55,251 bases of DNA from Oscillospiraceae bacterium (GCA_017536625.1 JAFXGY010000014.1:1-55251); one strand, 5' to 3'. Counted from the stretch's first letter, positions 33,359 through 42,596 are shown. Notes: a model not told the origin generated them from the letters alone. Made by a program: numbers and translations.

Positions 33359-35971
33359 TTATTCATCGCTCTGGAGCTGTTTTTCGAGCCACTGCTCCTT
33401 GCTGATGAGAACCTGGCGGGGTTTGCTGCCTTCAAAAGGTCCGACTATTCCTCTTTCTTCCATCTGGTCGATGATTCTTGCGGCCCTTGCATAACCGAGC
33501 TTCAGCTTGCGCTGAAGAAGCGAAGTGGAAGCCTGTCCCATTTCGATTACGCAGTCGATGGCGGCATCGAGCATATCGTCGCCGTCGTCGAATCCGCCGC
33601 CGTCGCCAACGGGTTCATCGGAGGATTTTTTTCCTTTTTCCTTCGCCGCAAGTTTTTCGATATCGTCCATAATGCCCTCGTCATAAGAAGCGGTTCCGCC
33701 GTTTTTGACGAAGCGCACCACTTCCTCAACTTCGCTGTCGCTTACGAAGCACCCCTGAACACGGCGCATTTCCGTCTGGGGATAGAAAAGCATATCGCCT
33801 TTTCCAAGGAGTTTTTCGGCGCTGCCATCGGAAATGATGGTGCGGCTGTCCACCTGGGAAGAGGTTTTGAATGCGATTCTGCTTCCGATATTGGATTTGA
33901 TAGTTCCGGTGATTACGTCAACGGAAGGACGCTGAGTTGCAACGACAAGATGCATTCCCGCCGCTCTTGCAAGAGCGGCAAGGCGGTTGATGGAATCTTC
34001 GACTTCGCTCGATGCCACAAGCATAAGGTCAGCAAGCTCATCAATGATGATCACGACTTTCGGCATTCTCTGCATATCGTCCCTGGAATCCGCAAGTCTG
34101 TTATATCCTTCAATATCGCGGACCGAATTATCCGCAAAAATCTGGTAACGCTTGAGCATTTCGGAAACAGCCCAGTTGAGGGCCCCAGCGGCTTTTCTCG
34201 GGTCGGTGACTACCGGAATGAGAAGATGGGGGATTCCGTTATATACGTTGAGTTCCACGACCTTCGGGTCGATGAGAAGAAGCTTAACTTCGTCCGGATT
34301 TGCCTTATACATAAGCGAAATTATCATTGCGTTTATGCAGACGGATTTTCCCGAACCGGTTGAACCCGCAACAAGAAGATGGGGCATTTCCTTAAGGTCC
34401 GCAAGAACCACGTTGCCGACTATATCTTTTCCGAGGGCAACGGTAAGCTTTGATTTTGCTTCCTGGAATTCCTTCGATTCAATAAGTTCGCGGATATTGA
34501 CAATATCGCGGTTTTTGTTCGGAACTTCGACACCCACAGCGGCTTTTCCGGGAATGGGAGCTTCGATTCGGACTCCCTTTGCCGCAAGGTTAAGGGCAAG
34601 GTCATCGGAAAGTCCCGCGATTTTGCTGACTTTTACTCCCGCTCCGGGCTGAAGTTCATATCTTGTAACCGCCGGACCGCGGTTTATATCAATTACCCTT
34701 GCGGTAACACCGAAGCTTTGGAGAGTGTTGGTAAGGATATCTGCGTTTCTGCGGAGTTCTTCGGTGATGTCCTCATCGTCGGCGTTATCCCGAAGTTTGA
34801 GAATATCCGTCGGCGGGAAAACATAGGGAACGGTTTCAAGATCTTCCATAATTTCGGTGATCTTCTTCTGCTGTTCATCCGCAAGAACCTTCATTTCCGC
34901 CTTTTCGATTTTTTTGGTGTTGGCCTGTTCGACCATTGCTTTGCTGATAAGCTCTTCGAGCTTCGGATCCTTCGCCGCCGCTTCAGCCATCTGTTCCCTT
35001 GCGGGAGTAAAATCTTCGAGTTCCTTTTCTTCCGGAACTTCCACTTCCATGTGGGCTTTAAAGCCGTTTATGGGTTCTTCCTTTTTGGCGGTGGGGTTCG
35101 GTCTTTCGTTCTTAACTGTAGTTATGGGAACGGAAGGCGCTTCCTTTTCCGGCTTCGTGGAAGGTTCGTCATCAAGGGGAATATCAATCATTCTTTCCCC
35201 GGGGTTTGCCGTTTTCGGAACGGCAGCTGTGCCGAGGAGTTTTTCCTTCGAGCGTTTTACGGAATCCTCCGTATCTTTGGAATTATATTTTATCGGTTCA
35301 TCAAGGGGAATATCTATCTGGACGTTTCTGCGGGTTTCCGCGGCGATTTTATGCTGTTCCACCTGTTCGGTATAAACGGTCTTCACCTTTTCGCCGACTT
35401 TTTTTGTATTTCTGGCAATGCCGATAAGGGTCGTTCCGGTAAGAAGCATAATATCCGCAACAATAAGAACAAGCCCGACGATTATTGCCCCGAGCCTTCC
35501 CATAAGAGCCATTGCGGTGAGACCATAGAAGGTCGAAAGCACTCCTCCGCCGATAAGTTCTTTTCCGTATGTATAAAGCTGGCCTATCTTTTGAAAAACG
35601 CTTCCTTCAAGAAGCATATTTTCGCTGAAAACCGTGGTTATTCCCGAAAGAAGAATCATAAGAACAAGGCTTTCCCACCCTTGGGCAGAGGTGGAAAAAG
35701 TCGGTTTTTCAAGGGTGTTCATCACCGCAAGATAAATAAGCACCGGGCCGATGAGATATGCGCACCAGCCGAAAAGTCCGAAAAGCGCATAGTGCATATC
35801 CTGCCAAAGGCTTTCGCCCTTGAATAAAGTTATGGCGAGGAAAATTACGCCCGCGGCAAAAAATCCGATGGCATAAAGCTGGCGGCGGGAAGAAATTTCT
35901 GCCGCGGTCTGCTTTTTAGCGGGAGCTTTTTTTGTTCCTTTTTTCGTAGTAGTCTTTTTTGTTTCAGCCAT
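33359..35971 (-). CDS. ftsK: DNA translocase FtsK/SpoIIIE
   Basis: 870-residue DNA pump for chromosome segregation at the septum or into the forespore. A Lys/Thr/Ala-rich start is followed by four membrane segments in residues about 25-190, an acidic Pro-rich linker, then the motor: [21 protein letters not shown] (Walker A), [13 protein letters not shown] (Walker B), [14 protein letters not shown]-type segment and a C-terminal gamma winged helix ([30 protein letters not shown]) that reads KOPS/SRS DNA sites. Located after uppP (14 bp gap). In Bacillus spoIIIE follows tepA-ylzJ directly; here uppP lies between. FtsK versus SpoIIIE role cannot be told. Confidence 0.5.
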   Translation of the reverse strand: MAETKKTTTKKGTKKAPAKKQTAAEISSRRQLYAIGFFAAGVIFLAITLFKGESLWQDMHYALFGLFGWCAYLIGPVLIYLAVMNTLEKPTFSTSAQGWESLVLMILLSGITTVFSENMLLEGSVFQKIGQLYTYGKELIGGGVLSTFYGLTAMALMGRLGAIIVGLVLIVADIMLLTGTTLIGIARNTKKVGEKVKTVYTEQVEQHKIAAETRRNVQIDIPLDEPIKYNSKDTEDSVKRSKEKLLGTAAVPKTANPGERMIDIPLDDEPSTKPEKEAPSVPITTVKNERPNPTAKKEEPINGFKAHMEVEVPEEKELEDFTPAREQMAEAAAKDPKLEELISKAMVEQANTKKIEKAEMKVLADEQQKKITEIMEDLETVPYVFPPTDILKLRDNADDEDITEELRRNADILTNTLQSFGVTARVIDINRGPAVTRYELQPGAGVKVSKIAGLSDDLALNLAAKGVRIEAPIPGKAAVGVEVPNKNRDIVNIRELIESKEFQEAKSKLTVALGKDIVGNVVLADLKEMPHLLVAGSTGSGKSVCINAMIISLMYKANPDEVKLLLIDPKVVELNVYNGIPHLLIPVVTDPRKAAGALNWAVSEMLKRYQIFADNSVRDIEGYNRLADSRDDMQRMPKVVIIIDELADLMLVASSEVEDSINRLAALARAAGMHLVVATQRPSVDVITGTIKSNIGSRIAFKTSSQVDSRTIISDGSAEKLLGKGDMLFYPQTEMRRVQGCFVSDSEVEEVVRFVKNGGTASYDEGIMDDIEKLAAKEKGKKSSDEPVGDGGGFDDGDDMLDAAIDCVIEMGQASTSLLQRKLKLGYARAARIIDQMEERGIVGPFEGSKPRQVLISKEQWLEKQLQSDE

Positions 35972-35985
35972 TAAGAAAGCCTTCC

Positions 35986-36849
35986 TTAAAATGTTATAAC
36001 TGTTCCGGTGATACGTTCAAAAATTCCGGCGGCAATAATGATAATGCCGAGGGGAATGAGATACCACGCGAATTTTGTGAATTTATCGTTTTTGACAAGA
36101 AGTTTTACGGTTTTTATTGCCGCAAGCCCTACAACAAGAGAAACTGCCATTCCGATTAATGCGGCGAGCCAGTTGATTTCCACTTCGCCGGTGATTGCCG
36201 CGGGAACTTCGAGGATATTCGCCGCAAGAACCGCGGGAACACCCATTATAAACGAAAAGGCAACTGCCTGTTCCCTTGAAACTCCAAGGATTAATCCGGT
36301 GGAAATGGTTGAACCGGAACGGGAAAGTCCCGGAAGAGGTGCTATTCCCTGGGCAATACCCATTCCCAAAGCCTGCTTCCAGCTCATGTTTTCGGCGGTG
36401 GTGCCGCCGGTTTTCACGCATTTTCCGGAAACGATGAGAAGCACCGCCGTGAGAAGGAAGCAGAGTCCTTCAACGATTATATCATTATCGGTGGAAAGAG
36501 AATTGTAAAAATCGGAAATGAAATAGAAAAAGCAAAGTGGCAGAAGTCCGATTATCAGAAGAAAAATCATTCTTCTGGAACCGCTCATATTCTCTTTATC
36601 GAATTTTCCGGTAAAAATCTCCTTCGCCATGGCGAAGAATTCCTTTATCATATCAAGAATTTCGCCCCAAAAGGCAATCATAACCGCAAGAAGGGTTCCG
36701 AGATGGAGCAGAATGGAATAAATTCCGGCGGCTTCGCCGCTGTTTCCGGTAAAATGCTGATAAATCGAAAGATGTCCGCTGGAAGATACGGGAAGGAATT
36801 CCGTAAGTCCCTGGATGATTCCCTGAATTACTGCGTCAAAAATGCTCAT
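35986..36849 (-). CDS. uppP: Undecaprenyl-diphosphatase UppP (BacA)
   Basis: 287-residue polytopic membrane enzyme that recycles undecaprenyl diphosphate to the monophosphate carrier used for peptidoglycan and the polysaccharide cluster. Signatures are [21 protein letters not shown] (catalytic Glu and Ser-rich loop) and the second motif [19 protein letters not shown] with the catalytic Arg. I start at ATG 36849 ([10 protein letters not shown]) because AAAGGAG lies 7 bases upstream and the family starts there; the frame is open 9 codons further. It confers bacitracin tolerance in other species when abundant. Confidence 0.5.
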   Translation of the reverse strand: MSIFDAVIQGIIQGLTEFLPVSSSGHLSIYQHFTGNSGEAAGIYSILLHLGTLLAVMIAFWGEILDMIKEFFAMAKEIFTGKFDKENMSGSRRMIFLLIIGLLPLCFFYFISDFYNSLSTDNDIIVEGLCFLLTAVLLIVSGKCVKTGGTTAENMSWKQALGMGIAQGIAPLPGLSRSGSTISTGLILGVSREQAVAFSFIMGVPAVLAANILEVPAAITGEVEINWLAALIGMAVSLVVGLAAIKTVKLLVKNDKFTKFAWYLIPLGIIIIAAGIFERITGTVITF

Positions 36850-36885
36850 TGTTTTCTCCTTTATATGTAGCCGCAAAGCGGCGGT

Positions 36886-37083
36886 TCAGTTTTTTCTGAT
36901 ATAACCGGGGGAGTATTCGGATTTAAGATATTTTTTAAGATCTGTCGAAACCAAACGGGAAACGGTAAACCCCGAGGGAGTCATTCTTCCCTCAAGGTAT
37001 CCTCCGCCGATATCCCTTGTTATGGTTTCGGGGATATCCGCCGGAAAAATTCTGTCGAAAGGTTCGGGAGTCCAGAGAATCAT
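36886..37083 (-). CDS. ylzJ: YlzJ-like small protein
   Basis: 65 residues starting MILWTPEPFDRIFPADIPE, with ending LVSTDLKKYLKSEYSPGY. Length, N-terminus and position fit the YlzJ family (PF14035) of unknown function that lies between tepA and spoIIIE in Bacillus. The start codon overlaps the stop of tepA (ATGA), so translation is coupled. A longer frame to 37119 would run further into tepA and is less likely. Confidence 0.5.
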   Translation of the reverse strand: MILWTPEPFDRIFPADIPETITRDIGGGYLEGRMTPSGFTVSRLVSTDLKKYLKSEYSPGYIRKN

Positions 37084-37790
37084 TCTGCCTTTCCCCCTTC
37101 GATCATGGAATAAAGGCATCTGATCGCTTCGGAAAGCCCGCCGAGATTATCGATAAGCCCTTCCGAAACAGCCGCTTCGCCGTCGAGCACCGTTCCGACG
37201 TCGGTTATAAGTTCGCCGGTGTTGAACATCAGTTCCCTAAAGCGGTCTGCTTTTATATTGGAATTTTCCGTCACGAATTTTGTAATTCGTTCCTGCATTT
37301 TATCAAAATATGAAAGGGTTTGGGGAACGCCGAGAACAAGCCCGTTCATCCTTACCGGGTGAATGGTCATTGTTGCGGAAGGAACGATGAAAGATTCCTT
37401 CGCGGAACAGGCCAGCGGAACGCCGATGGAATGTCCGCCCCCAAGAACCAGGGAAACAGTCGGTTTGCTCATGCCGGAAATAAGTTCCGCAATGGCAAGC
37501 CCCGCTTCAACATCTCCGCCGACGGTATTGAGCATCACGATAAGCCCTTCAATTTCCGGGTCTTCTTCGATAGCCACAAGCTGGGGGATAACGTGTTCAT
37601 ATTTTGTGCTTTTATTTTGGGGCGGAAGGATATAATGCCCTTCCACCTGCCCCACTATGGTAAGGCAATGGATGCAGTGTTTGCCCTTCGTTTTTATGAC
37701 GGAGCCGGTTTCGATTATCTGTTCGGTCTGGGTTTCAATATCGTTCTGTTCGTTTTCTTCGTCCGAACAATTCCTGATTTCCTCTGACAT
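37080..37790 (-). CDS. tepA: ClpP-fold protease TepA/YmfB type
   Basis: 236-residue ClpP-related protease. The region about 45-230 has the crotonase/ClpP fold: LNTVGGDVEAGLAIAELI, then VLGGGHSIGVPLACSA with the likely nucleophile Ser, and ATMTIHPVRMNG with the likely catalytic His. An acidic N-terminal tail of about 40 residues precedes it. In Bacillus the homologue sits upstream of ylzJ and spoIIIE and has been linked to translocation or signal peptide degradation. It is the first gene of the tepA-ylzJ-uppP-ftsK unit, behind a promoter at 37872-37900. Confidence 0.5.
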   Translation of the reverse strand: MSEEIRNCSDEENEQNDIETQTEQIIETGSVIKTKGKHCIHCLTIVGQVEGHYILPPQNKSTKYEHVIPQLVAIEEDPEIEGLIVMLNTVGGDVEAGLAIAELISGMSKPTVSLVLGGGHSIGVPLACSAKESFIVPSATMTIHPVRMNGLVLGVPQTLSYFDKMQERITKFVTENSNIKADRFRELMFNTGELITDVGTVLDGEAAVSEGLIDNLGGLSEAIRCLYSMIEGGKAE

Positions 37791-37871
37791 TTTTATAAGA
37801 CCTCCGGATTTTTTTAATATTATGCTCCGAAAAAAGCCTTATATGCGTCAGCGCAAACTTTCGTAAATTAC

Positions 37872-37900
37872 ATTATAACAAAATAATATTAAATATACAA
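37872..37900 (-). promoter_or_regulatory. Promoter of tepA-ylzJ-uppP-ftsK
   Basis: On the minus strand TTGTAT (37895-37900), 17 bp, TATAAT (37872-37877), with an AT-rich spacer and upstream region. It is about 80 bp before the tepA start codon. Confidence 0.5.
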
Positions 37901-37924
37901 GTAAAAATATTTAATATAGAAAAT

Positions 37925-37949
37925 CGTCCTTTCCGGACGGCTTTTTATT
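37925..37949 (+). terminator. Small plus-strand terminator-like hairpin
   Basis: CGTCC TTTCC GGACG followed by GCTTTTTATT. No plus-strand gene lies to its left, so it may be a remnant or insulate the tepA promoter. Confidence 0.5.
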
Positions 37950-37976
37950 GCGCAACAATATCCTTGATGCTATACT
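37948..37976 (+). promoter_or_regulatory. Promoter of kinase-fold orphan gene
   Basis: TTGCGC (37948-37953), 17 bp, TATACT (37971-37976), about 35 bp before the GGAGG ribosome binding site of the gene at 38018. Confidence 0.5.
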
Positions 37977-38017
37977 ATGAACAAACTGATAAACTTGAAT
38001 TTGACGGAGGCAAACTG

Positions 38018-38551
38018 ATGCAGGAAACATTTGTTGTTAATCATAAGCCATATACGGTTATTCGGTTATTAGGACACGGGAAAGGTGGATATTCCTATCT
38101 GGTAGAAAGGAATGGAGGCCAATATGTGTTGAAACAGATTCACCACGAGCCATGTGATTATTATTCCTTTGGAAACAAAATTGAAGCAGAAATCAACGAT
38201 TATAACAGACTGTTGCATACTGGAATCAGATTGCCTCAAATGTTGGATGTTGATATTGAGAACGAAAGAATTGTTAAAGAATATATCGACGGGCCAACTA
38301 TATACGAATTAGTGAAAGATGATGTTATGGATGATTCGTACATCGTACAAGTGCGGGAAATGGCACAGATGGTTTATTCTGCTGGACTAAATATAGATTT
38401 CTTTCCGACGAATTTCGTGGTTACGAATGGGGCTATTTTTTATATCGATTATGAATGCAATCCATACATGGATGAATGGAATTTTGAAAATTGGGGTGTT
38501 AAATATTGGTCTAAAACAAAAGATTTCATTGAATATATGCAAAAGCATTAA
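38018..38551 (+). CDS. Small protein-kinase-fold protein
   Basis: 177 residues with a reduced kinase-like fold (RIO/aminoglycoside kinase-like). Visible are a glycine-rich loop LGHGKGGYSYLVE (18-30), the ATP lysine VLKQ (Lys39), an acidic helix (EAE 56-58), hinge KEYIDGPTIYELV, catalytic loop NIDFFPTNFVV (Asp127, Asn132) and the metal Asp of YIDYECN (Asp144). All key residues are present, so it may be active; the substrate is unknown. I start at ATG 38018 after GACGGAGG rather than at 37964. It stands alone on the plus strand with its own promoter and terminator, and its codons are richer in A/T than the neighbours, which suggests acquisition. Confidence 0.5.
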   Translation: MQETFVVNHKPYTVIRLLGHGKGGYSYLVERNGGQYVLKQIHHEPCDYYSFGNKIEAEINDYNRLLHTGIRLPQMLDVDIENERIVKEYIDGPTIYELVKDDVMDDSYIVQVREMAQMVYSAGLNIDFFPTNFVVTNGAIFYIDYECNPYMDEWNFENWGVKYWSKTKDFIEYMQKH

Positions 38552-38581
38552 ACCAACAAATTCCAATTTATCGAACAGATT

Positions 38582-38610
38582 AAAGAGGCTCAAAAAGCCT
38601 CTTTTTTGTT
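38582..38610 (+). terminator. Terminator of kinase-fold gene
   Basis: AGAGGCT CAAAA AGCCTCT followed by TTTTTG, 30 bp after the stop codon. Confidence 0.5.
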
Positions 38611-38615
38611 TGCAC

Positions 38616-38709
38616 ATCGGAACGCAGTGACGGCCCTTGCAATCGCCTGCTTATAAATGCATCCCTCCGTCAGTCTCCGGCTGCCTCCTTCCTTAGAATA
38701 AGGAAGGCT
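38616..38709. repeat. Degenerate CCTCCC/GGGAGG repeat remnants
   Basis: A clear right half at 38659-38709 (GCATCCCTCCGTCAGTCT ... CTTCCTTAGAATAAGGAAGGC). To its left, ACATCGGAACGCAGTGACGG resembles the inner part of the left half at 43460-43517, so this may be a decayed inverted pair. Confidence 0.5.
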
Positions 38710-38713
38710 TAAA

Positions 38714-38745
38714 AGGAAAAAGCGGGAGCTTTTTCAGCTCCCGCT
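38714..38745 (-). terminator. Terminator of Sel1 protein gene
   Basis: AGCGGGAGCT TTTTC AGCTCCCGCT (38721-38745) begins at the stop codon itself and is followed on the minus strand by TTTTTCC, an intrinsic terminator touching the coding end. Confidence 0.5.
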
Positions 38746-41009
38746 CAGTCAAACAATCCTTTTTCTATGTTTTTAATCATGCCGGCGGCATCCTCGTTTC
38801 CGTTTTCATCCGCTCTTTCAAGCCAGTATTTTGCTTTTTCGAGGTCTTTTTTGTTATATTGCCCGTCCTCGCAGAACATTTCGCCGAGGTAATACTGCGC
38901 AAGGGGCTCATCAAATTCCGCGGCGATGGAAAGATTCATATATCCTCTGAACCAGTCTTCAAAGCCGAGGCCAACTTCATAAAACATCTCGCCCTCTGCG
39001 GAGCAGTCTTCGATAAATTCAGCCAAAGCTTCTGGGTCCGGAATACCCTCGATTTCACCTTCCGCAAGGCGTCCTCCCAAAAGTTCGCAATCGTTTTTTG
39101 CGGCGCAGCTTTTTTCGTACCATTCAAGGGCTTTGAAATTATTTACCGGAACGCCGATTCCGAACTGGAACAGTCTTCCAAGGTTCGCCCTGCCGATATC
39201 ATCGCCCTCTCTTGCGGCTTCAAGATACCAGAAAAGCGCTTCCGTTTTCGTGCCTTCAAGCCCTCTTTCGCATCTGTATGCGCATTTGCGCATTGCAGCG
39301 GTATCTCCCGCAAGGGCTTTTTTTACAAGCTCGGGATAGGTTTCTTCATGTTTTCTTGCGGGTTTCGGGCGGTTTTTTTCTTCTTTATAGGTGCGAAGGC
39401 TTTCTTTTTCGTATCGGAGAAGCGAGAGCATATCGTCGCCTTTTGAAATTCCGTTTTCCTTCGCTTTTTCAAGCCAGAAAATCGCTTCGTCAATATCCCT
39501 TCTGCCTGCACGGCCGGATTCCAGCAGAGCACCGTATTCATACATCGCTTCCGCATGGCCTGCTTCCGCAGCTTTTTTGAATCCGTCCGCAGCTTTGAAG
39601 CACCGGTCATTTTTCAAATCGAATTTCGCCGCTTCAAAGATTTTTTCACTTTCTTTTTTTCTTCTTATTTCCGCAATGATATCTTTGAATTTATATTCCA
39701 GATTATCCGCCGGTTTCTCTCCGCGGGATTTTGCTTTATCCAGCAAATCGAGCGCTTCCTCTTCCCTGCCTTTTCCCATTTCGCCGCCAAAAAGCATTTC
39801 CGCCGCCGCGCACATTGCGTAAGAATCGCCCTTTTCCGCGGCTTTGATATAGCAGTCGAAAGCGTCTTCCTTTTTGCCTTCGTTATAAAGACTGTTGCCG
39901 TAATAGAAGAGTTTTTCTCCATCCATGGAAGAGAAAAAATTTTCATCCTCTTTACTTGCTTTTTCCTCTTCCGCTTTTCTTTTTTCTTCTTCGGCAAGGG
40001 CGGCTTTAAGCTGTCTTAAAAGTTTCGATGCCTTTTCATTGCCCTGATTTGCCGCTTTTTCGAGCCAGAAAACCGCTTTATCATAATTCTGTTCGGTTCC
40101 TTCGCCGTAAACATAGGCTTTTCCGACAACATACTGGGCGGGAGCATATCCTTTTCCGGCGGATTTTTCGAACCAGAAAAAGGCTTTCTTTTTATCTTTT
40201 CCTACTATTTCCCCTACGTTATAAAAAATCGCAAGGTCATAAGCGCCTTTTTCATCGCCGCCTTCCGCCGCTTTTTCAAACCAATAAAAAGCCTTTTCCG
40301 GGTTCTTTTCCGTTCCGGTACCAAAATAATACATCTCCGCACAGTATTGCTGTGCTTTGGTCATTCCTTTTCCCGCAAGTTTTTCGTAAATCGGGAAGGC
40401 CTCCGCATAATTTTTGGAATTATAAAGGCGGTTTGCCCTTGCAAAAAGTTCTTCGTCGGTTTCTTCCGGTTTTTTCGGCGGTTCTTCAATTTTTACTGCC
40501 GGTTTGGCTTCCGGGGCCGGTTTTGCTTTTGCTTTTTCTGCTTCCTTCTGTTTCAAAAGTTCGGCTTCTTTTTCGGTTTCCGCCGCTTCTGCTTCAAGGG
40601 CGGCTTTTTCCGCAAGGAGTTTTTCCTTTGCAATGGCGTTAAGGAGTGAGGTAACTTCTCTTCCGTAAATTTTGACTTTTATTTTTCTGTAAGAACTTCC
40701 GGAAAGTAAAACTTTAACTTCGTCTCCGAGCCATTCCGCACCTGAAAGGTTATCAAGATATGCAACGCTTGTTACCGAATCGGAACATGCGATTTTTTCC
40801 GTGGTAAGAAGGATTCCTCCTTTTCCGCTGCCGAAAAGAGTGTTATCAAGGAACGCCACAACGTCTTTTGGTTTTATATATTTATCAATATGTTTTATCG
40901 CGTTGGAAATCTGCTTTTCGCTGAGCTGTGAAGCCAGAACGAAATTTCTGTTGGTAAGTTTTTTATATGATTTCACCGCTTTTTCAAGCATTTCACGGCT
41001 GGGCTTCAT
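38745..41009 (-). CDS. Sel1-repeat protein with N-terminal PH-like domain
   Basis: 754 residues. The first ~130 residues form a non-repeat domain: helical start, then DNTLFGSGKGGILLTTEKIACS and KVLLSGSSYRKIKVKIYGREV, reminiscent of a PH-like or SHOCT-associated domain. A long Lys/Glu/Ala helix (about 130-185) leads into Sel1 (TPR-like) repeats in three blocks (about 190-340, 365-560, 590-750), each unit with motifs such as YYFGTGTEKNPEKAFYWFEKAAEGG. There is no signal peptide. Sel1 proteins are scaffolds for protein complexes; the N-terminal domain may tie this one to membranes or stress (inference). Single gene with its own promoter (41046-41074) and terminator. Confidence 0.5.
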   Translation of the reverse strand: MKPSREMLEKAVKSYKKLTNRNFVLASQLSEKQISNAIKHIDKYIKPKDVVAFLDNTLFGSGKGGILLTTEKIACSDSVTSVAYLDNLSGAEWLGDEVKVLLSGSSYRKIKVKIYGREVTSLLNAIAKEKLLAEKAALEAEAAETEKEAELLKQKEAEKAKAKPAPEAKPAVKIEEPPKKPEETDEELFARANRLYNSKNYAEAFPIYEKLAGKGMTKAQQYCAEMYYFGTGTEKNPEKAFYWFEKAAEGGDEKGAYDLAIFYNVGEIVGKDKKKAFFWFEKSAGKGYAPAQYVVGKAYVYGEGTEQNYDKAVFWLEKAANQGNEKASKLLRQLKAALAEEEKRKAEEEKASKEDENFFSSMDGEKLFYYGNSLYNEGKKEDAFDCYIKAAEKGDSYAMCAAAEMLFGGEMGKGREEEALDLLDKAKSRGEKPADNLEYKFKDIIAEIRRKKESEKIFEAAKFDLKNDRCFKAADGFKKAAEAGHAEAMYEYGALLESGRAGRRDIDEAIFWLEKAKENGISKGDDMLSLLRYEKESLRTYKEEKNRPKPARKHEETYPELVKKALAGDTAAMRKCAYRCERGLEGTKTEALFWYLEAAREGDDIGRANLGRLFQFGIGVPVNNFKALEWYEKSCAAKNDCELLGGRLAEGEIEGIPDPEALAEFIEDCSAEGEMFYEVGLGFEDWFRGYMNLSIAAEFDEPLAQYYLGEMFCEDGQYNKKDLEKAKYWLERADENGNEDAAGMIKNIEKGLFD

Positions 41010-41045
41010 AAAAAATCGCGCTCCTTTTTCGGAGATATTTTTTCT

Positions 41046-41074
41046 ATTTTATCACAAAAAACAGTGATTGTAAA
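41046..41074 (-). promoter_or_regulatory. Promoter of Sel1 protein gene
   Basis: On the minus strand TTTACA (41069-41074), 17 bp, TAAAAT (41046-41051), followed by the AAAGGAG ribosome binding site. Confidence 0.5.
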
Positions 41075-41092
41075 ACGGGATTAAAAAGTTTA

Positions 41093-41152
41093 AAACCCTT
41101 CCTTCTTTTCGGTCTGCGACCGAAAATCGACCTACCCTTTGACAAGGGGCGC
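41093..41152. repeat. Degenerate repeat half
   Basis: AAACCCTTCC, an inner hairpin TTTTCGGTC TGC GACCGAAAA, then ACCCTTTGACAAGGGGCGC. It has the order of a right half with a diverged core. Confidence 0.5.
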
Positions 41153-41157
41153 AAAAG

Positions 41158-41188
41158 AAAAATCCCTCCCGCAGAGGAAGGGATTTTT
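41158..41188 (-). terminator. Terminator of DUF4430 lipoprotein gene
   Basis: AAAAATCCCT and AGGGATTTTT form the stem, with T-rich sequence on the minus strand, 17 bp after the stop codon. Confidence 0.5.
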
Positions 41189-41204
41189 GTTCGGTTATTG
41201 AAAA

Positions 41205-41582
41205 TTACCAGGTGGATTCTTCGAATTTTACTTCGATAAGATCGCCTTCCGCGGGAACATATCCCCAAAGACCGACGGTTGCGTATTCGCTGTTATAATA
41301 GCAAGCCCAATAAACGCTCCAGTTTTCGGCATCCTGTTCAAGTTCGCCGATGCTGCCGATCATATCGCCGTCATAAATGGTATAATCCACTTCGTTTGCG
41401 GTAAGGTATTCTTCGATCATTGCGCCGGCGGTTTTGCCTTCTTCAATCTCTGCTTCGAATTCATAAAGAACGGCGTCATTGACCGCATCGCTGATAACAA
41501 ATTTTGCGGTGGGTTTTGCGCCGCAGGCCGCAAAGCTCAGCACCATAACAAGGGCAAGGATAACTGCAAGGATCTTTTTCAT
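41205..41582 (-). CDS. DUF4430 lipoprotein
   Basis: 125 residues. Lipoprotein signal MKKILAVILALVMVLSFAAC with Cys20. The mature part matches DUF4430 (transcobalamin-like C-terminal domain): KTAGAMIEEYLTANEVDYTIYDGDMIGSIGELEQDAENWSVYWACYYN and a final GDLIEVKFE. Related domains occur in cobalamin-binding and surface proteins, but a ligand cannot be assigned. It stands as a single-gene unit with its own promoter (41639-41667) and terminator. No cobalamin genes are nearby. Confidence 0.5.
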   Translation of the reverse strand: MKKILAVILALVMVLSFAACGAKPTAKFVISDAVNDAVLYEFEAEIEEGKTAGAMIEEYLTANEVDYTIYDGDMIGSIGELEQDAENWSVYWACYYNSEYATVGLWGYVPAEGDLIEVKFEESTW

Positions 41583-41638
41583 TTTTCTTTCCTCCTTATT
41601 GTGTTCCGCCTTTTCCGGCGGAAATTTTCCACAACTGA

Positions 41639-41667
41639 ATTATACTCCCATTCCCGGGCTTTGGCAA
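41639..41667 (-). promoter_or_regulatory. Promoter of DUF4430 lipoprotein gene
   Basis: On the minus strand TTGCCA (41662-41667), 17 bp, TATAAT (41639-41644). Confidence 0.5.
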
Positions 41668-41701
41668 GTTTCAATACTGTTCCAAACTTGCTTTCTTTCG
41701 G

Positions 41702-42550
41702 TCAGATGATTTTTGAGAGGGCCGCAAAATCTTCGAGAGAAAGTTCTTCTGCCCTTGCATTTGCGCCAAGCCCGCAGGATTCCAGCGCAGAAAGAACCTC
41801 TTCCTTCGTAATTCCCATTCCGGAAGAAAGAGAATTCGTAAGGGTTTTTCTTCTTTGGCTGAAGGCAGCCTTCACCACCCGGAAAAAGTGCTTTTCGTCG
41901 CTGATCTCAACCGGAGGTTCCTTCCGGAGAGTGAGCCTGAGCACCGCGGAAGTTACGTTCGGCGGCGGAACAAAATTCCCTTTGGAAACGTCAAAAAGTT
42001 TTTCCGGTTCGCTGTAATAATTGATTGCGGCGGAAATTGCTCCGCAATCCCTCGTTCCGGGTTTTGCGGCAATGCGCACCGCAGCTTCCTTCTGAACCAT
42101 TACGGTGAGGTTTTGAGCACCGATATTTTCCTCGAGCAGCTTCATAATTATGGGTGAAGTGATGTAATAAGGCAGATTTGCGCATACAACAAAGGGCATA
42201 TTGCCGAAATGTTCCTTTATTACCGCTTTAAGGTCAAGTTCGAGCACGTCCGCATTGAGGATGGTTACGTTATCGAACTCCGCGAGAGTTTCTTTGAGCA
42301 CCGGCAGAAGAGCTTTATCTATTTCGATGCTCAAAACTTTTTCTGCCCGAAGAGCAAGTTCTTTTGTGAGCACGCCGATTCCCGGACCGATTTCGAGAGC
42401 GCAGATTCCTTTGCGAACCCCGCTTTCTTCCGCAATACGAGGACAAAGGTCCGGATTCACTATAAAGTTCTGTCCAAGGCTTTTTGAAAATTTAAATCCG
42501 TGGCGGCCGAGAATTTCTTTCACCACGTTTATGTTCGAAAGTTCGGGCAT
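41702..42550 (-). CDS. rsmA: 16S rRNA dimethyladenosine transferase RsmA (KsgA)
   Basis: 282-residue SAM-dependent enzyme that dimethylates two adjacent adenines near the 3' end of 16S rRNA, a late check in 30S assembly. Visible motifs are FSKSLGQNFIVNP at the start, the SAM loop LEIGPGIGVLTKEL, SIEIDKALLPVL, NADVLELD and the catalytic NLPYYITSPII. The C-terminal domain has VPPPNVTSAVLRL and AFSQRRKTLTNSL. ATG 42550 follows AGGAGGA. Single gene; a hairpin fragment of the repeat family lies just upstream. Confidence 0.5.
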   Translation of the reverse strand: MPELSNINVVKEILGRHGFKFSKSLGQNFIVNPDLCPRIAEESGVRKGICALEIGPGIGVLTKELALRAEKVLSIEIDKALLPVLKETLAEFDNVTILNADVLELDLKAVIKEHFGNMPFVVCANLPYYITSPIIMKLLEENIGAQNLTVMVQKEAAVRIAAKPGTRDCGAISAAINYYSEPEKLFDVSKGNFVPPPNVTSAVLRLTLRKEPPVEISDEKHFFRVVKAAFSQRRKTLTNSLSSGMGITKEEVLSALESCGLGANARAEELSLEDFAALSKII

Positions 42551-42570
42551 TTCAATCCTCCTAAACTCAT

Positions 42571-42596
42571 TTTCTCTCCCCTTTCAGGGGAGCCTT
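42571..42596. repeat. Fragment of repeat outer hairpin
   Basis: TCTCCCCTTTCAGGGGAGCC, a lone outer hairpin like those ending the longer repeat halves, just upstream of rsmA. Confidence 0.5.

Noticed and set aside
34718-35827. Plus-strand open frame of 369 codons
   Set aside because: Antisense to ftsK.
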